Source: a bacterium (GTDB lineage: Bacteria; Actinomycetota; Acidimicrobiia; UBA5794; ZC4RG35). From it: a stretch of 19,192 nucleotides of DNA. Made by a program: the position numbers and the translations under genes. The stretch is from the NCBI GenBank assembly GCA_028819835.1, contig JAPPKR010000246.1, positions 1 through 19,192 of the forward strand, in the 5' to 3' direction. The notes under the pieces are model-generated. The model saw nothing but the letters and a program-made list of their open reading frames with translations, did not search any database and had not been told where the DNA came from. Positions 1-7,401 of this stretch are shown one piece after another (within the stretch, counting starts at the first letter, position 1; every line of letters begins with the position of its first letter).

Positions 1-1124
1 TGGTCCCCGATGAGATCAAGGAGACCTATGAGAAGTTGGGTATCCCCGAGGCGGAGCGGAAGTTCCTGGCCGGGGTGACCGCCCAGTACGAATCCGAGGT
101 CGTGTATCACCGTAACCGGGAGGACCTCGAGGAGATGGGGGTGCTGTTCTGCGACATGGACACCGCGGTGCGAGAGTATCCCGAACTGGTCAAGAAGTAC
201 TTCGGGACGGTGATCCCCCCCAACGACAACAAGTTCGCCGCCCTCAACTCGGCGGTCTGGTCGGGCGGCTCATTCATCTATGTACCGCCGGGCGTGCACG
301 TCGAACAGCCCCTCCAGGCCTACTTCCGGATCAACTCCGAGAACATGGGCCAGTTTGAGCGCACCCTGATCATCGTTGACGAGGGCGCCTACTGCCACTA
401 CGTGGAAGGCTGTTCGGCGCCGGTTTACACCACCGACTCCCTCCATTCGGCGGTGGTGGAGATCATTGTCCAGAGAGGCGGCCGGTGTCGCTACACCACC
501 ATTCAGAACTGGTCGAACAACGTCTACAACCTGGTCACCAAGCGCGCGGCCGCTTATGGCGATGCCACCATGGAGTGGGTGGACGGGAACATCGGCTCCA
601 AGCTGACCATGAAGTACCCGTCGGTGTGGCTGATGGAGCCGGGAGCTCACGGAGAGGTGTTGTCAATCGCCTTCGCCAACTCCGGACAGCACCAGGACGC
701 CGGCGCCAAGATGGTGCATGTGGCTCCCGAAACCACTTCCACCATCGTCTCGAAGTCCATCTCCCGGGCCGGAGGTCGAGCCGGGTACCGGGGCCTGGTG
801 AGGGTTGAGCCTGGCGCGGAGCGGTCCAAGAGCTTCGTCCGCTGCGACGCCCTGATTCTCGATGAGGACTCCCGGTCCGACACCTATCCCTATATGGAGA
901 TCGAAGAGAACGATGCCGAGATCGGCCATGAGGCCACCGTATCCAAGGTGGGAGAGGAGCAGTTGTTCTACCTTATGAGCCGGGGGCTGTCGGAGGATCA
1001 GGCCACATCCATGGTGGTTGCAGGGTTCATCGAACCGATCGTGAAGGAACTCCCGATGGAGTATGCGGTGGAGATGAACCGGCTCATCGAGTTGAACATG
1101 GCGGAGGCGGGCGCGATCGGCTGA
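1..1124 (+). CDS. sufB: Fe-S cluster assembly scaffold SufB (5' end outside window)
   Basis: SufB is the core scaffold subunit of the cytoplasmic SufBCD complex, on which iron-sulfur clusters are built with sulfur from SufS/SufU and ATP hydrolysis by SufC. The frame is open from base 3 with no stop, reading [18 protein letters not shown], so the gene starts upstream of the window. About 373 codons are visible, against roughly 470-495 for the family. The TTG at 36 is an internal leucine codon. Family hallmarks visible are [10 protein letters not shown] near the left end, the beta-helix core, [17 protein letters not shown] with the conserved cysteine (codon 843-845, equivalent by pattern to the cluster-binding Cys405 of E. 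coli SufB), [19 protein letters not shown], and the C-terminal helix [11 protein letters not shown]. It is followed by a hairpin at 1128-1145, and its usual partners sufD and sufC only appear 6 kb downstream. Confidence 0.97.
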   Translation, partial: VPDEIKETYEKLGIPEAERKFLAGVTAQYESEVVYHRNREDLEEMGVLFCDMDTAVREYPELVKKYFGTVIPPNDNKFAALNSAVWSGGSFIYVPPGVHVEQPLQAYFRINSENMGQFERTLIIVDEGAYCHYVEGCSAPVYTTDSLHSAVVEIIVQRGGRCRYTTIQNWSNNVYNLVTKRAAAYGDATMEWVDGNIGSKLTMKYPSVWLMEPGAHGEVLSIAFANSGQHQDAGAKMVHVAPETTSTIVSKSISRAGGRAGYRGLVRVEPGAERSKSFVRCDALILDEDSRSDTYPYMEIEENDAEIGHEATVSKVGEEQLFYLMSRGLSEDQATSMVVAGFIEPIVKELPMEYAVEMNRLIELNMAEAGAIG

Positions 1125-1127
1125 GCG

Positions 1128-1145
1128 TCCGGGGCGTTGCCCGGA
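1128..1145. terminator. Hairpin after sufB, candidate bidirectional terminator
   Basis: A perfect 6-bp inverted repeat, TCCGGG and CCCGGA, encloses a 6-base loop (GCGTTG) three bases after the sufB stop codon and just beyond the stop of the convergent gene ending at 1147. There is no clear T tract, so a rho-independent terminator is not proven. GC-rich hairpins without a U tract between convergent genes are common in actinobacteria. If it works, it would uncouple sufB from the genes downstream. Confidence 0.4.
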
Positions 1146-1146
1146 T

Positions 1147-1422
1147 TCAGGAAGGGGGCTGTCGGCGGGTACCTTGCCCGCTAAGCAGGTTGAGCACGGC
1201 CACGAACAGGGCTGCGCCGACTATCGCCCACACCACGGGGAATCCCTGGATCTCCCAGATGGTCGGCCAACCAAGGAGACCTGCCAACCACGTCCCGAGC
1301 AGGGAGCCGATCAAACCCAGGGCGATGGAGGCCCAGCACCCGGTGGAACGTCTGCCGGCCAGCCGGGCGCCGATACCCCCGGCTAGAGCGGCTATCACCA
1401 CCGACAGCAGGAAACCAAACAT
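1147..1422 (-). CDS. GlsB/YeaQ/YmgE-family small membrane protein
   Basis: This is a 91-residue, strongly hydrophobic protein that starts MFGFLLSVVIAALAGGIGARLAG and has three predicted membrane segments (about residues 1-21, 30-50 and 60-80). The glycine-rich first helix and the pattern SIALGLIGSLLGTWL in the second match the family annotated as transglycosylase-associated or GlsB/YeaQ/YmgE proteins, which are often stress-induced and of unknown biochemical role. The ATG at 1420-1422 has an AAGG-like site about 10 bases upstream. The gene is convergent with sufB and divergent from the gene starting at 1465, with only 42 bp between the two starts. It is the only minus-strand gene in the left 9.7 kb. 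I am fairly sure of the family but infer nothing about its physiological role here. Confidence 0.82.
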   Translation of the reverse strand: MFGFLLSVVIAALAGGIGARLAGRRSTGCWASIALGLIGSLLGTWLAGLLGWPTIWEIQGFPVVWAIVGAALFVAVLNLLSGQGTRRQPPS

Positions 1423-1464
1423 GGGGACATACCTTAGGGAAGTACCTAATCTCGGTTGTCGGAC

Positions 1465-2952
1465 ATGTCGTGGCGCAGACTCTGGGCACGCAGGGTTTTG
1501 ACCCTGGTCACCATCGGTTGGGTGTTTTGGATGGCTTGGCTGGTCTTCCGCGACGATCAGCCTTTCACCCTCTACGCGCTGGATGGGAGTGGTCGGCCCA
1601 TGGGAGACGTGACGGTCATCCAGGACGGACAGGTGGTGGGGACCACCGACCTGGACGGGGGAGTCGAACTGGAGTGGGTCTCCGACGGCCGCCGCTACGT
1701 GTTGGTCTCACCCGGCCACCTGCAAAAAACGGTCACGGTTGCCGGCCCGGCCCAGGATTCGATGACAGTTCACCTCAAGTCGAGGACTCTGCGGGGAAGG
1801 GTGACCGACCTGAGCCAGATTCCCGTCGAGGGGGCAATGGTGAGTTCCGGGCCGGTCAGCACGGTTACCGACCCCGATGGGAGGTTCCTGCTGGAAGGGG
1901 TGGAACAGGGCGAGGTGTTGGTGACCCGGCCCGCCTGGGTGGGCGCCCAATACGAGTGGGACGGAGGCCCGGGAGACGCCGACGTGATTATCAACCCCCT
2001 GGTGGTGAAGGCCGTGCACGTCTCGGGAACGGTGGCCGGGGACCGCCAGCAGTGGGACGCCATGGTCAGGCTGGTGGATGAGACCGAACTGAACGGCGTG
2101 ATGCTAGACCTGAAGGACGAGACGGGGTTGATCTTCTACAACTCCCAGGTTGAGGTGGCGCGGGAGGTGGGAGCCGTTTATCCAGAGTACGACCTGGCCG
2201 GGATCGCCGAATCCCTGGACAAGATTGACATATACCTGATCGGCAGGATCGTGGCCTTCCAAGATCCCACCGCCAGCGTGAAACGTCCCACCATGGCGGT
2301 GTGGGACGCCTATTACGACCGGCCCTACCAGCAGGGCAATCAGTTCTTTTTGGATCCCACGGACCAAAATGCCCGCGCGTATGCCCTGGACCTGGCGGTG
2401 GAGGCCTGTGGGTTGGGGGTGGACGAGATTCAGTTCGACTACATACGATTCCCCGACTCCCGCCGTCCGTCCGCCACCTTTGACGGACCGATCGACCCGG
2501 ACTCCCGGGTGGCCGCCATCACTTCCTTCCTGGAGGAGGCCCGCGCCCTGCTGTGGCCGATGGGATGCGCCGTGGCCGCCGACATCTTCGGATTCTTGAC
2601 TACCGTTCCCGATGACGGTGGCATCGGACAGCAGTGGGAGAAGATCACCGAGACGTTGGACGTCGTTTCGCCCATGTTGTATCCCAGCCACTATGACACC
2701 GGATGGTTCGGCTTCGAGGTGCCCAACAACCACCCCGGCGAGGTGGTCGGCCAGGCCCTGGCGGATGCCGTTGCCCGGGTGCACACCGGGGTGGTGATCC
2801 GTCCCTGGCTGCAGGACTTCGGATACCGGGACTCCCAGGTGCGCTCTTCGATAGACGCCGCGGAAGGTTTCGATCTGGGCTGGATGCTGTGGAACCCGGT
2901 CAGCGAGGTCTCGGTGGGGGCGCTGAGAACCGATGACGCCGCCGGCGGCTGA
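1465..2952 (+). CDS. Membrane-anchored DUF4015 (putative glycoside hydrolase-like) protein with two regulatory-like beta domains
   Basis: The protein has 495 residues from the ATG at 1465; a TTG at 1456 would add three residues and neither start has a strong ribosome site. The N-terminus is basic (MSWRRLWARR) followed by one membrane helix at about 11-28, so it is probably anchored with the bulk outside the cell. Residues about 33-170 contain two short beta-sandwich-like units with the carboxypeptidase-regulatory pattern (VTVIQDGQVVGTTDLDGG, and VEGAMVSSGPVSTVTDPDGR). The rest resembles the DUF4015 TIM-barrel family of putative glycosyl hydrolases. It has NGVMLDLKDETG (Asp215), the family signature DEIQFDYIRFP (Asp325) and DVVSPMLYPSHY near the C-terminus. 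The substrate is unknown; an envelope polysaccharide is a guess. It opens the plus-strand run ending at 7298. Confidence 0.87.
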   Translation: MSWRRLWARRVLTLVTIGWVFWMAWLVFRDDQPFTLYALDGSGRPMGDVTVIQDGQVVGTTDLDGGVELEWVSDGRRYVLVSPGHLQKTVTVAGPAQDSMTVHLKSRTLRGRVTDLSQIPVEGAMVSSGPVSTVTDPDGRFLLEGVEQGEVLVTRPAWVGAQYEWDGGPGDADVIINPLVVKAVHVSGTVAGDRQQWDAMVRLVDETELNGVMLDLKDETGLIFYNSQVEVAREVGAVYPEYDLAGIAESLDKIDIYLIGRIVAFQDPTASVKRPTMAVWDAYYDRPYQQGNQFFLDPTDQNARAYALDLAVEACGLGVDEIQFDYIRFPDSRRPSATFDGPIDPDSRVAAITSFLEEARALLWPMGCAVAADIFGFLTTVPDDGGIGQQWEKITETLDVVSPMLYPSHYDTGWFGFEVPNNHPGEVVGQALADAVARVHTGVVIRPWLQDFGYRDSQVRSSIDAAEGFDLGWMLWNPVSEVSVGALRTDDAAGG

Positions 2953-2981
2953 TTTGCGAGGCCGGGACCCGGGAGATGACG

Positions 2982-4049
2982 ATGCCTGCCGGTGAGAAAC
3001 TCCTGCGATGGGGCTTGCTCGGCACTGCCCGGATCAACGATCGCATAGTCGAGGCGGCCAGCATGTCGGGTCGTTCCGAGGTCACCGCCGTGGCCAGCCG
3101 GGACTCCGACCGCGCCTCTACCTATGCGCGAACAGCGGGCATTCCCCACTCCTTCGGCAGCTACGACCGGATGCTTGCGTCCGACGAGGTGGACATCGTC
3201 TACGTTTCCCTACCCAACTGGCTGCATGTCCCCTGGGGGGTGAAGGTGGCCGAAGCAGGCAAGCATGCTCTGATCGAGAAACCCCTGGTCATCCGTCCCG
3301 GCGAGATGGAGTTGCTGGGGAGGGCCTCCGAGGCCAGCGGAGTGATCATCCAGGAGGCCTCGATGATGCGCTTCCATCCCCAGACCGCCCTTCTTCGCCG
3401 GCTGGTTTCTCAAGGGGTGATCGGAGCTCCCCGCTGGGCGCAGGCGACATTCGGATTCACTTTGCTGTACTCCGACGACATCCGGTTGGACCGCAGGGGC
3501 GGGGGTTCGCTGTGGGACCTGGGCTGCTATCCGGTCACCCTGTTCCAGGCCGTGCTGCAGAGGCGGCCCGTCGAAGTCGAGGGGTTCATCCGCAGGGCCG
3601 GCCAGGCGGCGGACATGACCTTCGGCGCCCAGATCCTCTACGAAGGGGGAGTGATGGGTCAGTTCGTTACCAGCTTCGAGGCACTCCCCTCATGGTCGGC
3701 GGAGTTCGTCGGCTCGCGGGGTCGCCTCCGCGTCACATACCCTTGGCTCAGTCAGGTGGAGTTGGCTTCCACGGTGGAGGTGGTGACCCGGACCGCTGAA
3801 GTGGCTCCCCTCTCGGAGTCGGGAGACGACAACCGCGCCTTCGGCGACGAGGCGGGTGATCAGGTCACCAGCCACCACACCTTTGAGGGATCGAACGCCT
3901 ACCTGGAGGAAGTGAAGGCCATGGAGAGGATGATCCTGGACGGAGAACCCGAGATCTTCCCGCTCCGGGAGAGTACGGTGAACATGGCTACCATCCTGGC
4001 TCTCATCGAGTCGGCGAATGGGCGAAGGGTGGCGAAACTTCATGAGTGA
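2982..4049 (+). CDS. Gfo/Idh/MocA-family NAD(P)-dependent oxidoreductase
   Basis: This is a soluble dehydrogenase with a Rossmann fold. The dinucleotide-binding stretch WGLLGTARIN lies at residues 10-19. The family EKP motif is at 99-101 (IEKPLVI), with Lys100 the expected catalytic lysine. GGGSLWDLGCYPVTLF in the middle is the conserved segment of the C-terminal beta-sheet substrate domain. The overall pattern is closest to the dihydrodiol-dehydrogenase/sugar-dehydrogenase part of the family, and the substrate cannot be told. The ATG at 2982 is chosen because GGGAG (2971-2975) lies six bases before it. The in-frame ATG at 2976 directly abuts that site and would add two residues. The stop overlaps the start of the next gene by eight bases, suggesting translational coupling with the VOC protein. 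Confidence 0.9.
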   Translation: MPAGEKLLRWGLLGTARINDRIVEAASMSGRSEVTAVASRDSDRASTYARTAGIPHSFGSYDRMLASDEVDIVYVSLPNWLHVPWGVKVAEAGKHALIEKPLVIRPGEMELLGRASEASGVIIQEASMMRFHPQTALLRRLVSQGVIGAPRWAQATFGFTLLYSDDIRLDRRGGGSLWDLGCYPVTLFQAVLQRRPVEVEGFIRRAGQAADMTFGAQILYEGGVMGQFVTSFEALPSWSAEFVGSRGRLRVTYPWLSQVELASTVEVVTRTAEVAPLSESGDDNRAFGDEAGDQVTSHHTFEGSNAYLEEVKAMERMILDGEPEIFPLRESTVNMATILALIESANGRRVAKLHE

Positions 4050-4422
4050 CAGCGGTCTGTTCGGGCATCTCACCCGGCTTCAACATGTGAACATCCCGTC
4101 GACGGACCTGGAGAGGTCCCGAGAGTTCTATCTCGACAGGCTTGGCTTGCCGGAACTCCCCCGGCCGGCCTTTGAGTCGCAAGGGGTCTGGATCGGTGCC
4201 GGTCCCGAGAACGCCATTCACATCAGCAAGGTGGCCGCCCTGGGCCCGAACCCGAACAATCACTACGCCTTGGAGGTGGCGGACCTGGAAGGCCTCTTGA
4301 ATGTGCTCGAACGGAGGGGCGTGAGCTACCAAAGGTCCGCCCATGTACCGGAAGCCGGGCGCCAGGCCTTCATCAGCGATCCGGACGGGAATGTCATCGA
4401 ACTGAATCAGCCCCCCGGCTGA
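4042..4422 (+). CDS. VOC-superfamily (glyoxalase/dioxygenase fold) protein
   Basis: The protein has 126 residues and two beta-alpha-beta-beta-beta modules typical of the vicinal oxygen chelate superfamily. Candidate metal ligands sit where expected: His15 in LQHVNIP, His60 in AIHIS, His74 in NHYALEV and Glu120 in NVIELNQ. The ending FISDPDGNVIELNQ is a family signature. The members include glyoxalase I, extradiol dioxygenases, epimerases and fosfomycin-inactivating enzymes; the sequence alone does not say which this is. The ATG at 4042 overlaps the upstream stop (ATGAGTGA), and GAAGGG lies about 12 bases upstream. An in-frame ATG at 4018 is deeper inside the upstream gene and less likely. Coupling with the oxidoreductase hints at a shared small-molecule pathway, which is inference. 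Confidence 0.87.
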   Translation: MSDSGLFGHLTRLQHVNIPSTDLERSREFYLDRLGLPELPRPAFESQGVWIGAGPENAIHISKVAALGPNPNNHYALEVADLEGLLNVLERRGVSYQRSAHVPEAGRQAFISDPDGNVIELNQPPG

Positions 4423-4449
4423 TTACCGCCCGGATTGGACCATTTTGGG

Positions 4450-5415
4450 ATGGTTGGCGGCAGGGTGACCCGTCCCGGACCCGAGGAGGTTCCCACCGAA
4501 GCGCCTGCCGAGGTGCTTTCCTTCAACAAGGCGCTGGAACGGGACACCCTCCATCTCCCCAAGGTCTATGAGGTGGGGCCCGACGCGGCCCGGCAGGCGC
4601 GAGAGGAGGGAAAGTCGGTGTTCGGGCCATTGTCCTTCTCCGACAGAGCCTTTGAGAGGAGAGTGACCGGACAGTCCGGACCGCTCCGCTTCCGGGTCAT
4701 ACCCCCGTCGGGCCGGGCGCGGGGAGTGTTCCTTCACATCCACGGCGGGGGATGGGTACTGGGTGGTGCCCATCATCATGACCCGATGCTGGAACGGTTG
4801 GCCGACGCCACCGGGCTCATAGTGGTCTCCACCTATTACCGGCTGTCTCCCGAACACCCCTATCCCGCCGGACCGGACGACTGCGAGGCCGCGGCCCTTT
4901 GGCTGTTCCGGAATGCCGGGGAGCACTTCGGAACGGAATTGATGGCGATCGGGGGCGAGTCGGCTGGGGCTCATCTGGCCGCCGTCACCTGCCTTCGTCT
5001 CCGAGACCGTCACGGGCTGAGTCCATTCCGAGCGGCTCTCCTCACCTACGGTGCATACGATCTGCGAGGCACCCCGTCAGTGCGGGAAGCGGGCGAGGGG
5101 ACGCTGATCCTCACCACCAGGGTCATCCGGTGGTTCGCCGAGCAATTCGTCGGATCACGCGACCTGTCCGATCCGGATATCTCACCGATTCTCGCCGACC
5201 TGCACGGAATGCCTCCGGCGTTGTTCACGGTGGGAAGCATCGATCCGCTTTACGATGACTCCATATTCATGTGCAATCGGTGGCGCACAGCCGGCAACCG
5301 CGCCGAACTGGCGGTTTGGCCGGAGGGTATCCACGCATTCGACTATTTCGACAACGACTACGGCCGGGCGGCCCGGGATCGGATGCACGGCTTCTTGAAC
5401 CGGACTCTTGGCTGA
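4450..5415 (+). CDS. Alpha/beta hydrolase, hormone-sensitive-lipase-like (HGGG) esterase
   Basis: The protein has about 321 residues. HGGGW at 98-102 is the oxyanion-hole motif of the HSL (family IV) esterases. The YYRLSPEHPYPAGPDDC stretch that follows is highly characteristic of that family. GGESAG places the nucleophile at Ser171. Asp265 (SIDPLYDDS) and His295 (GIHAFDYF) complete the triad. It is expected to hydrolyse short acyl esters in the cytoplasm; the natural substrate is unknown. The start is uncertain: TTG at 4435, ATG at 4450 and GTG at 4465 are in frame, none with a convincing ribosome site, and ATG was preferred. It follows the VOC gene by 27 bp, so it may share its transcript. 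Confidence 0.9.
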   Translation: MVGGRVTRPGPEEVPTEAPAEVLSFNKALERDTLHLPKVYEVGPDAARQAREEGKSVFGPLSFSDRAFERRVTGQSGPLRFRVIPPSGRARGVFLHIHGGGWVLGGAHHHDPMLERLADATGLIVVSTYYRLSPEHPYPAGPDDCEAAALWLFRNAGEHFGTELMAIGGESAGAHLAAVTCLRLRDRHGLSPFRAALLTYGAYDLRGTPSVREAGEGTLILTTRVIRWFAEQFVGSRDLSDPDISPILADLHGMPPALFTVGSIDPLYDDSIFMCNRWRTAGNRAELAVWPEGIHAFDYFDNDYGRAARDRMHGFLNRTLG

Positions 5416-5425
5416 ATTCCTGCTC

Positions 5426-5431
5426 TAGTAT
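5426..5431 (+). promoter_or_regulatory. Possible -10 element upstream of the second hydrolase
   Basis: TAGTAT lies 33 bases before the ATG at 5465, in the 49-bp gap after the first hydrolase. It fits the actinobacterial TANNNT -10 pattern. No -35 element at normal spacing is convincing, so the call is weak. Confidence 0.2.
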
Positions 5432-5452
5432 CGGGTAGGAGTCGCGCGACAC

Positions 5453-5458
5453 AGGAGG
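5453..5458 (+). promoter_or_regulatory. Strong ribosome binding site for the gene at 5465
   Basis: AGGAGG, a perfect Shine-Dalgarno core, ends six bases before the ATG at 5465 and fixes that start. It is the best ribosome site in the window; most other genes here have weak or no visible site. Confidence 0.85.
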
Positions 5459-5464
5459 ACGACG

Positions 5465-6517
5465 ATGGATCTCTTGAGTGGAGTAAGGGCAGGGACGGTC
5501 AGCACCGATCGGCTCGAGACGTTCGTGTACGAATCGGGCCCCGAAGACGGCATTCCGGTGGTGATGATCCACGGCAACCTGTCGACCGGACGCTTCTATG
5601 AACACCTGTGGCCCCAAGCCCCCGACCGCTACAGGTTCATAGCGCCGGACATGCGCTCTTTCGGGCGGTCGGAGCCCAAGCCCATAGACGCAACCCGGGG
5701 CCTGAGGGATTGGGCCGACGACACCTACGCCCTGGTCCAAGTCCTCGGCATCGACCGGCCGGCGCACCTGGTGGGTTGGTCGACCGGAGGGTCGGCGATC
5801 GCCGCCTACGCCATGGACCGGGAGGTGGCTTCCCTCACCATGATCGATCCCGTCTCTCCGTTCGGATTCGGCGCCTGTCACCGGGACGGCACTCCCTGCT
5901 ATCCCGACTGGGCAGGCTCGGGCGGGGGGACCGGCAATCCCGATTTCACGGCCCGTCTGGCGGCCGGAGACCGGTCGACGGAGAACATGGTGTCTCCTCG
6001 CAATGTCATGAACTCGTCCTACTGGGCTCCCACCCATCGCGAGTCCCCTGAGAGAGAAGAGATCCTGCTGGATGAGGTGATGCTGTCGGTGACTGGTGAC
6101 GATGGCTACCCGGGGGACTTCACGCCGTCGGAGAACTGGCCGGGCGTGGCGCCTGGCGCCCGGGGGATTCTCAACGCACTCTCCGGCAAATACAGCGATT
6201 GGTCCGGCATCGTCGGCATCGACCCCAAACCTCCCGTGCTGTGGACGCATGGCTCCGTCGACATAGTGGTCGCCGATGGTTCAGCCTGGGAGATGGGAAC
6301 CCTCGGGCAAGCCGAATTCGTGCCGGGCTGGCCGGGCTCCGAGGTGTTCCCCCCGCAGTTGATGGTGACCCAGATCCGGGATGTGCTGGAGCAGTACCGG
6401 TCAGCCGGGGGACGGGTGGTCATGGAGATGTTCGAAGGGTCGGGTCACGGACCTCAATTCGACGCCGCCGAGGCCTGGTCGGAAGTCTTCTTCGACTTCC
6501 TGGCGTCCGTGGAGTAG
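5465..6517 (+). CDS. Alpha/beta hydrolase (GWSTGG nucleophile elbow)
   Basis: The protein has 350 residues, with the start fixed by AGGAGG. VVMIHGN (His36-Gly37) is the oxyanion-side turn, and PDMRSFGRSEPK is typical of the fold. VGWSTGG puts the nucleophile at Ser106. Asp266 (THGSVDIVV) and His328 (EGSGHGPQ) are the other expected triad members. The cap region (about residues 135-245) is long, with a CHRDGTPCY segment carrying two cysteines and several acidic and aromatic stretches, giving a protein longer than the usual 280 or so. It belongs to a different branch from its neighbour at 4450 (no HGGG motif), so the pair is not a tandem duplication. Substrate unknown; epoxide, ester or haloalkane hydrolysis cannot be told apart, although the serine nucleophile argues against the last. 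Confidence 0.88.
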   Translation: MDLLSGVRAGTVSTDRLETFVYESGPEDGIPVVMIHGNLSTGRFYEHLWPQAPDRYRFIAPDMRSFGRSEPKPIDATRGLRDWADDTYALVQVLGIDRPAHLVGWSTGGSAIAAYAMDREVASLTMIDPVSPFGFGACHRDGTPCYPDWAGSGGGTGNPDFTARLAAGDRSTENMVSPRNVMNSSYWAPTHRESPEREEILLDEVMLSVTGDDGYPGDFTPSENWPGVAPGARGILNALSGKYSDWSGIVGIDPKPPVLWTHGSVDIVVADGSAWEMGTLGQAEFVPGWPGSEVFPPQLMVTQIRDVLEQYRSAGGRVVMEMFEGSGHGPQFDAAEAWSEVFFDFLASVE

Positions 6518-6560
6518 CCGGCCCTTCCCGGAGGAGGCCTCCGCCCACCGGTGCCGCGGC

Positions 6561-6576
6561 CAGGGCTTGTACCCTG
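6561..6576 (+). repeat. Short inverted repeat ahead of the uracil-DNA glycosylase gene
   Basis: CAGGG (6561-6565) and CCCTG (6572-6576) pair around a six-base loop CTTGTA. It overlaps the -35-like TTGTAC. It could be a weak hairpin or an operator dyad; nothing in the sequence decides. Confidence 0.3.
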
Positions 6577-6585
6577 CCTTAGACT
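6567..6585 (+). promoter_or_regulatory. Candidate promoter of the uracil-DNA glycosylase gene
   Basis: TAGACT (6580-6585) fits the actinobacterial TANNNT -10 pattern and lies 17 bases before the ATG at 6603, which implies a very short leader. TTGTAC begins 13 bases upstream of it. The spacing is too short for a normal -35. It is loosely reminiscent of the TTGTC-N-TANNNT arrangement of mycobacterial DNA-damage promoters, but the gap does not match that consensus, so this is only a candidate. Confidence 0.3.
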
Positions 6586-6602
6586 GACCCCGGACGATTG
6601 CC

Positions 6603-7298
6603 ATGGCCGAATGTGACCGGACGCTGAGAGACCTTGCCGCGGCGCTGGTCGAGTGCCGGAAGTGTGAGCGGTTGGTGTCCTGGAGGGAGCAGGTGGCCGC
6701 CGAGAAAAGGGCAGCCTACCGGGGGGAGACCTACTGGGGTCGGCCGGTCCCCGGGTTCGGGGATCTCGAGGCGCGCTTGGTGCTGGTGGGCCTGGCGCCT
6801 GCCGCCCACGGCGCTAACCGCACCGGTCGGATGTTCACCGGCGACCGGTCGGGGGATTGGCTGTACCGGGCGCTCCATCGAGCGGGATTCGCCAATCAGG
6901 CGTCCTCGGCGGCGCGGGATGACGGGCTGAAGCTCCGGGACTGCTGGGTCACCGCCTCGGTACGGTGCGCTCCTCCCCAGAACCGCCCCCTGGCCGCCGA
7001 AACCGCCAACTGCTCGGACTGGCTGGTGAACGAGTTGAGCCTATTCGAGGGTCTGAGGGTACTGGTCGCCTTGGGAGGGCTATCCCATACCAACCTGCTG
7101 AGGCTCGCTCCCCGGTTGGGCTGGTCGGCGCCGCGTCCCCGTCCCGCATTCGGCCACGCGGTGGTGACCGCCTTGGAAAACGGTCCCGTCCTGGTCTCCT
7201 CCTATCACCCCAGCCAGCAGAACACCTTCACCGGTCGGCTCACAGAGGCGATGTTCGACCGGGTCTTCGCGCTTGCCCGGCAGTTGCTGGAGGAGTGA
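6603..7298 (+). CDS. udgB: Family 5 uracil-DNA glycosylase (UdgB type, 4Fe-4S)
   Basis: This enzyme removes uracil, and in this family also hypoxanthine and some other deaminated bases, from DNA as the first step of base-excision repair. It has 231 residues. The long motif A, GLAPAAHGANRTGRMFTGD (starting at Gly63), with alanine where other families have Asp or Asn, identifies family 5. Motif B is SSYHPSQQNTFTG with His202. Four cysteines at 18, 21, 122 and 137 (ECRKC, VRCAPP, ANCSDW) are positioned to bind the 4Fe-4S cluster. The ATG at 6603 lies 85 bp after the hydrolase and has no clear ribosome site. The gene sits directly upstream of sufD; as an iron-sulfur enzyme it is a natural client of the SUF machinery, although a functional reason for the adjacency is only an inference. 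Confidence 0.93.
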   Translation: MAECDRTLRDLAAALVECRKCERLVSWREQVAAEKRAAYRGETYWGRPVPGFGDLEARLVLVGLAPAAHGANRTGRMFTGDRSGDWLYRALHRAGFANQASSAARDDGLKLRDCWVTASVRCAPPQNRPLAAETANCSDWLVNELSLFEGLRVLVALGGLSHTNLLRLAPRLGWSAPRPRPAFGHAVVTALENGPVLVSSYHPSQQNTFTGRLTEAMFDRVFALARQLLEE

Positions 7299-7401
7299 TC
7301 GAGTCCTTCGGGAAGGAACCTGGGAGGCCGTGAACGCGTTTCTGCTATTCATCGGACTTCCGATAGCATTTGTCTCCGTACCCCTTGGAGTGAATTCTTC
7401 C

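Noticed and set aside
36..1124. TTG at 36 as the start of a short sufB
   Set aside because: The frame is open from base 3 and upstream residues [11 protein letters not shown] match SufB, so the codon is internal and the gene begins outside the window.
5267..6250. Long minus-strand open frame opposite the second hydrolase
   Set aside because: It is the antisense shadow of a well-supported gene; its translation is Arg/Gly/Pro-rich with no recognisable motif.
4450..6517. Tandem duplication of alpha/beta hydrolase genes
   Set aside because: One has HGGG and GESAG (HSL family), the other GWSTGG with a long cap; they belong to different branches.
6533..6542. GGAGGCCTCC palindrome as a terminator after the second hydrolase
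   Set aside because: The arms meet with no loop and no T tract follows; it is equally likely to be chance in GC-rich DNA.
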